Shown: positions 53,262 through 62,088 of the stretch, piece after piece | How the letters are laid out: each line of letters opens with the position of its first letter | Numbering within the stretch: position 1 is the first letter of the stretch | Assembly: GCF_029201565.1 (NCBI RefSeq) | Contig: NZ_CP104002.1 | Coordinates: forward strand, 823,001-887,000 | DNA length: 64,000 nt | Direction: 5' to 3' | Origin: Devosia sp. SD17-2 | Lineage (GTDB): Bacteria > Pseudomonadota > Alphaproteobacteria > Rhizobiales > Devosiaceae | Translations under genes and position numbers: made by a program | Notes under the pieces: generated by a model | What the model was told of the DNA's origin: nothing | Database searches by the model: none | The model's input: only the letters and a program-made list of their open reading frames with translations

Positions 53262-54374
53262 ATGACCAATGAGCCTCGACCTTCTGTCGCCGTTTCGGTC
53301 CGAGACGTCGATATGGTCTTCGATGGCACTCATGCGGTCAAAGGGGCTTCTTTCGACCTCTCCGAAGGGCGGTTCCTGACCATTCTGGGGCCCTCGGGGT
53401 CGGGCAAGACGACGCTGTTGCGCATGATCGCCGGCTTCCAGCGGCCGAGCGCGGGCGAGATCTATATTAACGGAACGCCGGTGAGCGCCGCGCCGCCGCA
53501 CAAGCGCTCGATCGGCATGGTGTTCCAGAAGCTGGCGCTGTTCCCGCACATGACAGCGGCCGAGAACGTCGCCTTTCCGCTCAAGATGCGCCGGTTCGAC
53601 GCGACGACGATTCCGGCGCGGGTGAAGCGCTATCTCGACCTCGTTCAGCTCGGTCCCTATGCGGATCGGCGGATTCATCAGTTGTCTGGTGGCCAACAGC
53701 AGCGCGTAGCCATCGCGCGGGCGCTGGTGTTCGAGCCGGATTTGTTGCTGCTCGACGAGCCGCTGGCAGCGCTGGACCGCAAGCTGCGCGAGGAAATGCA
53801 GCTCGAATTCCGCCGCATCCAGCGCGAGCTGGGCGTGACCACGATCAATGTGACCCACGATCAGCGCGAGGCGCTGGTGGTGTCGGACGATGTGATCGTG
53901 ATGGACAAGGGCGTCATCCAGCAAAAGGCCGCGCCGTCCGATACATATCGAACGCCGGCCAATGCCTTTGTTGCCGGCTTTATCGGGGTGACCAATTTCC
54001 TCTCGGGCCGGGTGAGTGCTGTCGACGGCGATGTCGTGCAGTTCGAGGCTGCGGGCGGCGCACTGGCCGGACACTGGTCTGCACCGGGCGCGCCGAGTGT
54101 CGGCGGCAATGTGACGGGCGCCTTGCGGGCCGAGCAGATCCGGCTGGGCGCCAGCGAGGCCGAATTGGCCTTGTGCCAGACGGTTAGGGCTGGCGTCGTG
54201 CGGGATGCGATCTTTGAGGGCGAGCGCATTGTCTACGAGATTGCGCTGGCGAGTTCGCCTGATACGCTTCTGCGGGTTTTTGACCACGACCCGACCACAC
54301 ACAAGCAATTTGCCATTGGGGAGACGATGGCGATGGGGTGGAATGCACGCGACGTGCTGATCTTCCCCAATTAA
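53262..54374 (+). CDS. Polyamine-type ABC importer ATPase (PotA-like)
   Basis: 370 residues. Walker A GPSGSGKTT, signature LSGGQQQRVAIARA, Walker B LLLLDEPLAALD and switch histidine in VTHDQREAL. A C-terminal TOBE domain (about 280-370) is typical of PotA-class ATPases. It is first of four importer genes. The substrate may be a polyamine, an organic acid or a sulfonate, since this importer class is broad. Confidence 0.93.
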   Translation: MTNEPRPSVAVSVRDVDMVFDGTHAVKGASFDLSEGRFLTILGPSGSGKTTLLRMIAGFQRPSAGEIYINGTPVSAAPPHKRSIGMVFQKLALFPHMTAAENVAFPLKMRRFDATTIPARVKRYLDLVQLGPYADRRIHQLSGGQQQRVAIARALVFEPDLLLLDEPLAALDRKLREEMQLEFRRIQRELGVTTINVTHDQREALVVSDDVIVMDKGVIQQKAAPSDTYRTPANAFVAGFIGVTNFLSGRVSAVDGDVVQFEAAGGALAGHWSAPGAPSVGGNVTGALRAEQIRLGASEAELALCQTVRAGVVRDAIFEGERIVYEIALASSPDTLLRVFDHDPTTHKQFAIGETMAMGWNARDVLIFPN

Positions 54375-54410
54375 GGCCGGCTGGGTTCGGCTGCATCTGG
54401 AGAGAATGGG

Positions 54411-55517
54411 ATGACCAAGACAAAATCGATCCTCGCCCTGTCGCGACGCCGGTTTCTCGGCGGTGCGGCTGCACTGGGTGGGCTGGTAGCGACCGGCTGG
54501 ACCGGCAAGGCTTTCGCGCAGGAGCCCGAAAAGCCCGCCGAAATCATCGTACGCGCCTGGGGCGGTTCGTGGGTAGCGAGCCTGCAGGCCGGCGTCTCCG
54601 ATCCGTTCACCGCGGCCACCGGCATTGCCGTGCGTCACGATCTGACCGAAGACAATGAAATCCAGCCCAAGGTCTGGGCCGCCGTGGCGCAGGGCCGCGT
54701 GCCCCCGATCCACATCAACTGGGATACGACGACCAACGCCACCAAGTCGGCGCTGCGCGGCATCACCGAAGATCTCTCGGACCTGCCGAACCTGGCCAAT
54801 GTGACCGTGCTGGCGAAGCCCGTCGGCATGGAAGGCTATCCGATCGTCAACACCTATGGCTATGTCTATGTGCTGGCCTATCGCCCCTCGGCCTTCCCCG
54901 AAGGCGCGCCGACCTCGCTGCAGGTGCTGCTTGATCCCAAGTTCAAGGGCCGTATCGCGCTCTACAACGACGGCATCGGCTTCCACTTCCCGGCACAGGT
55001 CGCCGGCGGCGGCAAGCTCGAGGATATCCCCGAGAACATGGACGCGGCCTGGGACTTTATCGCCAAGGTCAAGGAGCAGCAGCCGCTGCTGGGCGAAGAT
55101 CCGGACTTCACCAACTGGTTCCAGAACGGCGAAATCGACCTGGCTGTGACCATTTCGACCAATGCCCGCGAAGCCATGAAGAACGGCATCGACCTGGCAT
55201 GGACCGTGCCGGAAGAAGGCTCGAAGTTCGAAACCGATGGCCTCTGGATCCCCAAGGGCCTGCCGGAGAACGAGCTCTACTGGGCCAAGCAGTACATCAA
55301 CTTTGCGCTGACCCAGGAAGCCCAGCAGGTCTGGCTTGATGGTCTGGGTCTGCCGGGCGTGGTGCCGGGGCTGACGCCTCCGGAAGGTCTGGCGGGTGAT
55401 CCGTCCTATCCGACCGAGCCGGAAGATTTTGAACGCCTCATCCGCATCCCGACCGCGATCCAGGTCGAGCATGAGAGCGAATGGTTCGGCAAGTTCAAGT
55501 CGATCATGCAGGGGTGA
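54411..55517 (+). CDS. Polyamine-type ABC importer binding protein (PotD-like)
   Basis: 368 residues. The N-terminus SRRRFLGGAAALGGLVATGW is a twin-arginine (Tat) signal, cut near KAFAQ, so it may be exported folded. The SBP_bac_8-type fold has EIIVRAWGGSWVASLQAG near the start. It captures the substrate in the periplasm. A palindromic repeat stretch separates it from the permease genes. Confidence 0.92.
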   Translation: MTKTKSILALSRRRFLGGAAALGGLVATGWTGKAFAQEPEKPAEIIVRAWGGSWVASLQAGVSDPFTAATGIAVRHDLTEDNEIQPKVWAAVAQGRVPPIHINWDTTTNATKSALRGITEDLSDLPNLANVTVLAKPVGMEGYPIVNTYGYVYVLAYRPSAFPEGAPTSLQVLLDPKFKGRIALYNDGIGFHFPAQVAGGGKLEDIPENMDAAWDFIAKVKEQQPLLGEDPDFTNWFQNGEIDLAVTISTNAREAMKNGIDLAWTVPEEGSKFETDGLWIPKGLPENELYWAKQYINFALTQEAQQVWLDGLGLPGVVPGLTPPEGLAGDPSYPTEPEDFERLIRIPTAIQVEHESEWFGKFKSIMQG

Positions 55518-55562
55518 TTGTCGCCTGTTGGGTGAAGGGGCGGGGTCTCGACGAGAGGCTTT

Positions 55563-55672
55563 CACCCCTCACCCTGACCCTCTCCCCTGAGGGGAGAGGG
55601 GACGCAGGAGCCGCGGGGGCAGGGGGTGACCCAGGGCACCCCACCCCACCCCTCCCCACGAGGGGGAGGGAG
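55563..55672. repeat. Palindromic repeats inside the importer operon
   Basis: Two hairpins in 110 bases: CTCTCCCC/GGGGAGAGG at 55580-55599 and a G-rich partner CCCTCCCC with GGGGGAGGG at 55648-55671. They lie in the 239-bp gap between the binding-protein and permease genes and could lower distal expression by stabilising the upstream mRNA. Confidence 0.65.
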
Positions 55673-55756
55673 AAGAATGGTGCTGGTCACGGCCAGCACC
55701 TCCATCCCACGGCTCTCGCAGGAGGGGCGCGGGAAGAGAGTGCCACGGAGTAATTC

Positions 55757-56695
55757 ATGTCCAAAGCCGCTTATCCCCTGCGTTGGCGGGTCATGGATGG
55801 TCTGGAGGCCGTGGTGGCGGCACTGTGGCCGAAGAATTTTGCGCGGGCGCTGCCCTATGTGATGGTGCTGCCGGCGATCCTTCTGGTGATGCTGCTGGTC
55901 ATCGGTCTCGTTCAGATCGGGGATTCGAGCGCGCGCACGCTGGATCGGTCTACCTTCCTGCCTTCGGATTATTACACCGGCGAGAATTACGGGCGCATTT
56001 TCACCGATGGGCTCTATTGGAGCATATTGTGGCGGAGCCTCCTCGGCTCGCTGATTGTCACGGCGGTCAGCCTCGTCTTCGCCTTTCCCTATAGCTATCT
56101 CATGGTGCGCACGCCCTCGGCGCTGCTGCGCAAATTTCTGCTGATCGCGCTGTTCCTGCCCTTCTTCATCGGGCAGGTGGTGCGGGCCTATGGCTGGCTG
56201 ATCATTCTGGGCAATCAGGGGGTGGTCAACGAGATGCTGGGGCTGATCGGCATCGCGCCGATGCGGCTGCTCTATAATTACCCCGCCGTGCTGTTCGGGC
56301 TCGTGCAGTACATGATCCCCTTTGCCGTGCTGATGCTGGCGCCGGCGCTGACGGCGATCCCCGAGGAAATGGAGTCGGCGGCCAATTCGCTGGGGGCCAA
56401 TTGGTGGAGCACCTTCGTGCATGTGCTGTTGCCGATGGCCAAGCCGGGCCTCGTGGGGGCAGGGCTGGTCGTGCTGACGCTGTCGCTGACCGATTTTGCC
56501 ATGCCGGCCATTCTGGGCGGCGGGTCGCAGGATTTCATCGCCAATGCGATCTATGACCAGTTCTTCCGTACGTCGGACCAAGGCATGGGGGCGGCGCTGA
56601 CGCTGATCCTTGTCGGGGTGGGTTCGCTTCTGGTGGGAATTGTCTTCACACTCTTTGGGGCCGGGACGCTGGCCATGGGGAGGGAGAAGAAATGA
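55757..56695 (+). CDS. Polyamine-type ABC importer permease (PotB-like)
   Basis: 312 residues, preceded by GGAG. About six membrane helices are visible, the first of them PYVMVLPAILLVMLLVIGLV. The EAA loop is EMESAANSLGANWWSTFVHV. It is coupled to the next gene by an ATGA overlap. Confidence 0.93.
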   Translation: MSKAAYPLRWRVMDGLEAVVAALWPKNFARALPYVMVLPAILLVMLLVIGLVQIGDSSARTLDRSTFLPSDYYTGENYGRIFTDGLYWSILWRSLLGSLIVTAVSLVFAFPYSYLMVRTPSALLRKFLLIALFLPFFIGQVVRAYGWLIILGNQGVVNEMLGLIGIAPMRLLYNYPAVLFGLVQYMIPFAVLMLAPALTAIPEEMESAANSLGANWWSTFVHVLLPMAKPGLVGAGLVVLTLSLTDFAMPAILGGGSQDFIANAIYDQFFRTSDQGMGAALTLILVGVGSLLVGIVFTLFGAGTLAMGREKK

Positions 56696-57492
56696 TCCAG
56701 CCACTGAGCAAGTCCATCGTTATCTGGACCATGGTGATCGCGGTTCTGGTGGTGCTGTCGGCACCGACCATTGTGGTGCTGGGCGCCTCGTTCACCTCGG
56801 GCAATATCATCAAATTCCCGCCCGATGGGTTCTCGTTGCAATGGTACGCCAAGATCGCCATGGCGGCCGATCTGCGCAATGCGTTCCTCCGCTCGCTAGC
56901 GGTGGCGTCCATCTGCACGCTGATCGCCATTCCGGTGGGCACGCTGGCCGGGATCGCGCTCTCCAAATATGCGATGAAGTTCGAAAAGACGCTGCAGATC
57001 TATCTGCTGCTGCCCTTTACCGTGCCGCTGATCGGCTCGGGGATCGGGCTCATGCTGCTGTTTGGGCAGTGGGGGATGCTGGGGCAGATCTGGCCGATCG
57101 GCATCGCCTGCTGCGTGATCAATCTGCCCTTCATGATCTGGGCGGTGACGGCGAGCGCCTCGAGCCTTGATCCTGATCTGGAGCTCGCCGCCGCCAATTG
57201 CGGGGCGCCGCCGGTCGCGACCTTCTTCCATGTGACGCTGCCGGCCGTGTTGCCGGGGGTGATCAGCGGGTCGCTGCTGATGTTCATCCTCGCGCTCAAC
57301 GAGTTCCTCGTGAGCCTGCTGCTCACCGATGCGCGCACGGTGACGCTGCCGGTGCAGATCTACAATTCCATCCGCTCGATCATCACGCCGGATCTGGCTG
57401 CCATTTCGGTGGTGTTCATTGTCTGCGCGGCGCTGGTGATTGCCCTCCTCGACAAGCTGGTGGGCCTCGATATTTTCCTCAAGTCCAAGTGA
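56692..57492 (+). CDS. Polyamine-type ABC importer permease (PotC-like)
   Basis: 266 residues with about six membrane helices; the first is VIWTMVIAVLVVLSAPTIVV. The EAA-type loop is DLELAAANCGAPPVATFFHV. It completes the importer. The HisD-like gene starts 32 bp downstream on the same transcript. Confidence 0.93.
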   Translation: MIQPLSKSIVIWTMVIAVLVVLSAPTIVVLGASFTSGNIIKFPPDGFSLQWYAKIAMAADLRNAFLRSLAVASICTLIAIPVGTLAGIALSKYAMKFEKTLQIYLLLPFTVPLIGSGIGLMLLFGQWGMLGQIWPIGIACCVINLPFMIWAVTASASSLDPDLELAAANCGAPPVATFFHVTLPAVLPGVISGSLLMFILALNEFLVSLLLTDARTVTLPVQIYNSIRSIITPDLAAISVVFIVCAALVIALLDKLVGLDIFLKSK

Positions 57493-57524
57493 CGCCACGG
57501 CGTTGCCAATGCGAGTGATGTTTC

Positions 57525-58847
57525 ATGTCTGACGTGTCCTTTTACGATTATGCCGCGCTCTCTGCCGAGGAGAAGGCCGCGCTGCTCCGTCGCTCGGAAG
57601 CCGATCTTTCGGGCGTGATCGAGAAGGTCAAACCCATCATCGAGGCGGTGCGCACCGAGGGCGATGTGGCGCTGGCGCGGTTTGCGCGGGATTTCGACCG
57701 GGCCGAGAATGTGACGCCGCACAATCTCAAGGTGACCGAGGCCGAGTTCGAAGCGGCCTTCAAGCTGGTGGACCAGAAGGTTATCGACGCCATTCAGTTC
57801 GGCATCGACAATATCCGCAGCTTCCACGAGGAGCAGAAGCCCGAGACGATGTGGATGAAGGAAATCCGACCCGGCGCCTTTGCCGGGGACCGGTTTACCC
57901 CCATCCAGTCGGTGGCGCTCTATGTGCCACGCGGCAAGGGCTCGTTCCCGTCCGTGACCATGATGACCGCTGTGCCCGCCGTGGTGGCGGGCGTGCCGAA
58001 CCTGGCTATCGTGACCCCGCCTGCGCCGGATGGCTCGGTGGATGCGGCAACGCTGGTGGCGGCGCGGCTGGCGGGTGTGAGCACGGTCTATAAGGTGGGT
58101 GGCGCGCAGGCGGTGGCCGCGATTGCCTATGGCACCGAAACCATTCTGCCGGCGCTGAAGATCGTTGGCCCGGGCAGCCCCTGGGTGGTGGCGGCAAAGC
58201 GCCTGCTGTCAGGCGTGATCGACACCGGTCTGCCGGCTGGCCCGTCCGAGGCGCTGATCTTTGCCGATGACACGGTCCATGGCGGGCTGGCAGCGCTCGA
58301 TCTGCTGATCGAAGCCGAGCACGGGCCGGATTCCTCGGCTTATCTGGTGACGCATTCCCGCCGCGTGGCTGAAGAGGCGCTGGCCGAACTGCCGGGGCTG
58401 TGGGCGCAGATGACGCCGCAGCGGGTGGAATTTTCGCGCACCGTGCTGACCGGCAAGACGGGCGGCGTGATCCTGACTTCCTCGATTGAGGAGAGCTATG
58501 AATTCGTCAATTCCTATGCGCCCGAGCACCTCGAAATCCTCTCCAAGGAGCCGTTCGACCATCTGGGGCGGATCAGCGAGGCGTCGGAAATCCTGCTGGG
58601 CCAGCATACGCCGTGCTCGATCGGCAATTTCGGTCTTGGACCCAATGCCGTGCTGCCGACCAGCCGCTGGGCGCGCACCTATGGGCCGCTGTCGGTGACT
58701 GATTTCGTCAAGCGCAGCTCGATCGGTTATGTGACGGCCGCGGGCTTCCCGCTTCTGGCCGGACACGCCCATGAGCTGGCGCTTTATGAGGGCTTTTCGT
58801 CCCATGCGCTGGCGGTGTCGGATCTGCGCCAGAAATATGTGAAGTAG
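57525..58847 (+). CDS. Histidinol-dehydrogenase-family enzyme, probably not HisD
   Basis: 440 residues of the HisD family. Retained features are YVPRGKGSFPSV, GPGSPWVVAAKRLL, the proposed catalytic Glu-His in YAPEHLEIL, and the GPSEALIFAD loop. In the zinc-ligand segment it reads LLIEAEHGPDS where HisD has LLSQAEHDP, so the first ligand, Gln, is Glu. HisD paralogues in catabolic operons oxidise other diols; HpsN, for example, oxidises dihydroxypropanesulfonate. There are no his genes here, and importer and dehydrogenase neighbours suggest such a catabolic role. A housekeeping HisD remains possible. Confidence 0.8.
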   Translation: MSDVSFYDYAALSAEEKAALLRRSEADLSGVIEKVKPIIEAVRTEGDVALARFARDFDRAENVTPHNLKVTEAEFEAAFKLVDQKVIDAIQFGIDNIRSFHEEQKPETMWMKEIRPGAFAGDRFTPIQSVALYVPRGKGSFPSVTMMTAVPAVVAGVPNLAIVTPPAPDGSVDAATLVAARLAGVSTVYKVGGAQAVAAIAYGTETILPALKIVGPGSPWVVAAKRLLSGVIDTGLPAGPSEALIFADDTVHGGLAALDLLIEAEHGPDSSAYLVTHSRRVAEEALAELPGLWAQMTPQRVEFSRTVLTGKTGGVILTSSIEESYEFVNSYAPEHLEILSKEPFDHLGRISEASEILLGQHTPCSIGNFGLGPNAVLPTSRWARTYGPLSVTDFVKRSSIGYVTAAGFPLLAGHAHELALYEGFSSHALAVSDLRQKYVK

Positions 58848-58850
58848 GCG

Positions 58851-59876
58851 ATGAAAGCGGTTCGCCTACACGCCGTTCGCGATTTGCGGTTCGAGATCAT
58901 CGATGCGCCCGGGGCGCCGGAGCCCGGATGGGTGCGGGTGGATGTCGAGGCCGCGGGGATCTGCGGCTCGGACCTCCATAATTTTGCTACCGGGCAGTGG
59001 ATTTCGCGGGCGCCGAGCGTGGCCGGGCATGAATTTGCCGGGCGGATCGCGGCAGTGGGCGCGGGCGTCAGCGGGTTTTCCGTGGGCGATGCTGTGGCCG
59101 TGGACTCGCGCTTCTGGTGTGGCGAATGCCGGATGTGCCGGGCGGGCGAACACAATGCCTGCGAAAAACTGGGCTTTGTCGGCGAGGTCTGCGATGGCGG
59201 CTTTGCCGAGCAGGTCTTGCTGCCGGCACGGCTGGTAATGCGGCGGCCGGACGATCTCGACGGCAAGGTCGCGGCCATGGCCGAACCGCTGGCGGTGGCG
59301 CTGCACGCAATCGCCAAGCTGGCGCCAGCTGCGGGTGCGCCAGTGCTGGTGGTCGGCTGCGGGACGATTGGCGGGCTTTGCGCGCTGGCGCTGTCACGGG
59401 GGCATGATGGGCCGATCCTGCTGGCAGATAGAAACGCCGAGCGCGTGGCGGCCGTCGCGGCGGCGACGAGTGGCAAGGCTGTGGCGCTGGACGCGGCTGA
59501 CATCGAGGTGGCACTGGATGGCGGGCTGCTGCGCGATGTGATCGACGCAACGGGCAGTATTGCCGCGCTCGAAGCTACAATCCCGCTGATGGGGCCGGGG
59601 TCGCGCCTGGCGCTCGTCGGGATCAGCCATGGGAAATTGGCTCTGGACCCCAATGTGCTGGTGGAGCGCGAGATTTCGCTGATCGGGTGCCACGCGTTTC
59701 GCGATGAACTGGGCGAGGCGGTGGCGATGGCGGCGGAATTGCGCGATGTGCTGCCGCAGTTTTTCAACGAAGTGATTGGGCTCGAGGAGGTTCCGGCGGC
59801 GTTCGAGCGGCTGCTGGCGGGAGAGGCCAAGGGGCTCAAGACCATCATCGCCATCGGCAAGGGCGTGGGCGCGTGA
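58851..59876 (+). CDS. Zinc-dependent alcohol/polyol dehydrogenase
   Basis: 341 residues. Catalytic zinc motifs are ICGSDLHNF and AGHEFAGRI. The structural zinc loop is CGECRMCRAGEHNAC. The nucleotide motif is VVGCGTIGGLCALAL. It resembles sorbitol or threonine dehydrogenases. It starts three bases after the HisD-like gene and overlaps the next gene by four, so it acts in the same pathway. Confidence 0.9.
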   Translation: MKAVRLHAVRDLRFEIIDAPGAPEPGWVRVDVEAAGICGSDLHNFATGQWISRAPSVAGHEFAGRIAAVGAGVSGFSVGDAVAVDSRFWCGECRMCRAGEHNACEKLGFVGEVCDGGFAEQVLLPARLVMRRPDDLDGKVAAMAEPLAVALHAIAKLAPAAGAPVLVVGCGTIGGLCALALSRGHDGPILLADRNAERVAAVAAATSGKAVALDAADIEVALDGGLLRDVIDATGSIAALEATIPLMGPGSRLALVGISHGKLALDPNVLVEREISLIGCHAFRDELGEAVAMAAELRDVLPQFFNEVIGLEEVPAAFERLLAGEAKGLKTIIAIGKGVGA

Positions 59877-61153
59877 CGACGATGAGCCGGACAGCAGAAA
59901 TTCGCGCGGTTTCGCAGCATGACAGCGCAAAAGCGGAAGCCATGCTGGCCGATCTGCTCGCCGATCTTTTTGGCATTGCGTCCAAAAATGTGAAGATCAA
60001 CTACGACCAGTATAGCCTCAATTCGCTCAACGGTTTTTTCGAGACCGAGGACGGCGAATTCTTCTTCAAATTCCATCAGGAGGAAGGCGAAGAGGCGATG
60101 AGCGGGGAATATTACCGGGCCGATATTCTGGCACGGGCGGGGCTGCCGGTGGATCAGGCGGTGCATATGTCGGTGCTGCCGGGTGAGCAGATCCTCGTCT
60201 ATCGGCGGCGGCGCGATCCGCGCTTTTCCGACGTGCTGCGGGCGCTGGACCTTGCCGATGACGCTGCGGCGCGCGAGCGGGCCGTGGCGGCGGAGGCGGC
60301 GCTGTCGGCCAAGGTGGTGACTGTTTACGAGCAGTCGCTCCATCCGATCACCCCGGAAGAGGCGGCGGCCGAGCCGATCAACCGGCTGTTTTTCGAGCGG
60401 CTGATCGATCCGCCGACGGGGGAATTTCCGGGCGGGCGGCTGAAGAGCTTTTATGTCGGCCAGGATTTCACGTTTCCCGGGGTGACGCTGGGCTGGGAAG
60501 AGTTTTCCCGGGCGCGGTTTGTCGTTAATGGCGTGGCTTACCAGCGCAGTGTCGGAGACTTGTTCGCGGCGGCGCATCAGCGGCTTAATCCGCTACGTCT
60601 GGCCGATGCGGGCGGCGTGGTGGCGCATGGCGACGCGCATAATGCCAATGTCTGGTACACCGAAGCCGATGGCGCGGCGGAACTGAGCTTTTTCGACCCG
60701 GCCTTTGCGGGCGAGAATGTGCCGACGCTGCTGGCCGAGGTGAAGACGACGTTCCACAATATCCTCGCCCATCCGCTCTGGCTCTATGACCCCGACGCCG
60801 TGGCCGAGCGTTATTCGGCCGAGGCGCGCTATGCTGATGGTGTGCTGAGCGTTGAAACCAACTGGGCGCTGACGCCGGTGCGGCGGGATCTCCTGCGCCT
60901 CAAGGCGGAGGCAAGCTGGAAGCCGCTGCTGACCCTCCTCAAGGCGCGCGGGATGCTGCCAGCGGACTGGCGCGAAGTGATCCGGCTGGGGCTCTTCCTC
61001 TGTCCAACGCTGGTGATGAATTTGCGGGCCGGGGCCGCGCGGCATAATCCGATGTCGTCGTTGATCGGGCTGGCAAATGCCGTGCGGGTTGGCAGCGAGC
61101 CCGATGGCACAGATTTCATGTCGGAATTCTTCGATGCAATGACGCCTGACTGA
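59873..61153 (+). CDS. Aminoglycoside-phosphotransferase-fold protein (putative kinase)
   Basis: 426 residues. The GTG start overlaps the previous stop; an ATG three codons on is an alternative. The kinase-like core carries VVAHGDAHNANVWY, the HGDxHxxN catalytic loop, and FFDPAFAGE, where the DFG-type Asp is expected. The N-terminal lobe is less clear: GFFETEDGEFFFKFHQEEGE could hold the ATP-binding lysine. The C-terminus has an extra helical part of about 110 residues. Context suggests phosphorylation of a product or substrate of the adjacent dehydrogenases. The substrate is unknown. Confidence 0.75.
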   Translation: MTTMSRTAEIRAVSQHDSAKAEAMLADLLADLFGIASKNVKINYDQYSLNSLNGFFETEDGEFFFKFHQEEGEEAMSGEYYRADILARAGLPVDQAVHMSVLPGEQILVYRRRRDPRFSDVLRALDLADDAAARERAVAAEAALSAKVVTVYEQSLHPITPEEAAAEPINRLFFERLIDPPTGEFPGGRLKSFYVGQDFTFPGVTLGWEEFSRARFVVNGVAYQRSVGDLFAAAHQRLNPLRLADAGGVVAHGDAHNANVWYTEADGAAELSFFDPAFAGENVPTLLAEVKTTFHNILAHPLWLYDPDAVAERYSAEARYADGVLSVETNWALTPVRRDLLRLKAEASWKPLLTLLKARGMLPADWREVIRLGLFLCPTLVMNLRAGAARHNPMSSLIGLANAVRVGSEPDGTDFMSEFFDAMTPD

Positions 61154-61413
61154 TCCGGCGGAAGCAAAAATCCATGGCCTGTCTCTATTTGCGTTCGGGA
61201 GCGAGTTGGTGGCGCGGTTCTGCTTTGCTCTTGATTTCGGAACGCGTTGATGCCATTGTATGGGCTACGTTTTCAGCCTAAGTCGGCTGCTGCTTCCGAT
61301 CATTTTCGGTTCTGGCTCGCTTTGAATTGCAAACGTCTTCGGCTTCCCTGGCATGTCGCCCCGGAAGAACCGCTCGTTTGCCTGCGCTTCGAGCTAGAAT
61401 AAGGAATAATCCC
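61154..61413 (+). other. Gene-free leader of the cold-shock gene
   Basis: About 260 bases between the kinase and csp genes. It holds no convincing frame or clear promoter pair. Long untranslated leaders are usual for cold-shock genes and control their translation at low temperature; whether this is one transcript leader is inferred. Confidence 0.45.
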
Positions 61414-61629
61414 ATGGCAGCCTACAACGGTACCGTGAAGTTCTTCAACACCACCAAGGGCTTCGGCTTCATCTCCCCCGACAACGGCGAGAAGGATGCA
61501 TTCGTGCACATCTCCGCTGTGCAGCGTTCGGGCATCGATGGCCTGTACGAAGGTGACAAGGTTTCCTACGACCTAGAAAGCGGCCGTGACGGCAAGGTTT
61601 CCGCTGTCAACCTGACCCTGCTGAAGTAA
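61414..61629 (+). CDS. Cold-shock protein (CspA family)
   Basis: 71 residues from the ATG following AAGGAAT. The RNA-binding motifs KGFGFISP (RNP1) and AFVHIS (RNP2) are intact, and the length equals the family norm. It binds single-stranded RNA and DNA and melts structures in the cold. A strong terminator follows, so it is a single-gene unit. Confidence 0.96.
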   Translation: MAAYNGTVKFFNTTKGFGFISPDNGEKDAFVHISAVQRSGIDGLYEGDKVSYDLESGRDGKVSAVNLTLLK

Positions 61630-61664
61630 TTCACGGATAGAATTTTGATGCCTTCGGGCGTCGG

Positions 61665-61694
61665 AGCCGTCGCAGCAATGCGGCGGCTTTTTTT
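61665..61694 (+). terminator. Rho-independent terminator of the cold-shock gene
   Basis: AGCCGTCGCA and TGCGGCGGCT pair around GCAA with one wobble, followed by TTTTTTT. It lies 35 bases past the stop codon. Confidence 0.92.
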
Positions 61695-61789
61695 GTTTTT
61701 GGGAGTGGGAAGCGGGCGCAGGCGGTGCCGTTGGTTGTCCAGCGCGCGAGGGTGGTCTTTGGACTTGTCTTGGAAATAGATTTTCGGGC

Positions 61790-61827
61790 GGCGAGATGGA
61801 TTGCCCGGAAAAGCCGGGCAATGACGG
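61790..61827. repeat. Intact copy of the IS-target palindrome (inverted)
   Basis: GGCGAGATGG, then ATTGCCCGG, loop AAAAG and CCGGGCAAT followed by GACGG. This is the reverse complement of the unit at 11169 and of the rejoined unit at 3.4/4.5 kb. Its loop read on the other strand is CTTTT, keeping the CT core used by the IS. Confidence 0.85.
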
Positions 61828-61888
61828 TGGAGGGGTCGGAGCGAGGTCTTTCGCGGAAGGCTCACCTGACCCTTGCTGGTCTACCCCT

Positions 61889-61944
61889 CTCGACCTGCAC
61901 CAGGCCTCCCCCTGGGAGGGGGAGGGGTTAGGCTGGTGGGTGGG
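61889..61944. repeat. C-rich/G-rich palindromic repeat
   Basis: CCTCCCCC and GGGGGAGG form a hairpin, followed by a GGTTAGGCTGGTGGGTGGG tail like the right arm of the element at 3.3 kb. With the unit above it fills most of the 390-bp gap before the exonuclease gene; nothing else is seen there. Confidence 0.65.
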
Positions 61945-62088
61945 AGAACCTCGGTGCCTCAAGCGTAGGCTGGTGGGGCACGAGGCGATGGGGGTGGGAT
62001 GGGATGTGTCGCTTTTGTGAGCGCTTTAAGCGGTCGATGTGTGATGCCAAATTCTTGCAATTGCTGGCGTGATGGATAGGGGTGGGGG

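Noticed and set aside
53202..55565. A 787-codon minus-strand frame over the PotA/PotD genes
   Set aside because: It spans two unmistakable genes and their spacer on the opposite strand and shows no domain.
57525..58847. Histidine biosynthesis operon
   Set aside because: Only a HisD-family gene is present, inside a transporter and dehydrogenase operon, with an altered zinc-ligand position.
61238..61280. EcfG promoter before the cold-shock gene
   Set aside because: GGAAC and CGTT occur but 24 bases apart, too far for the sigma factor.
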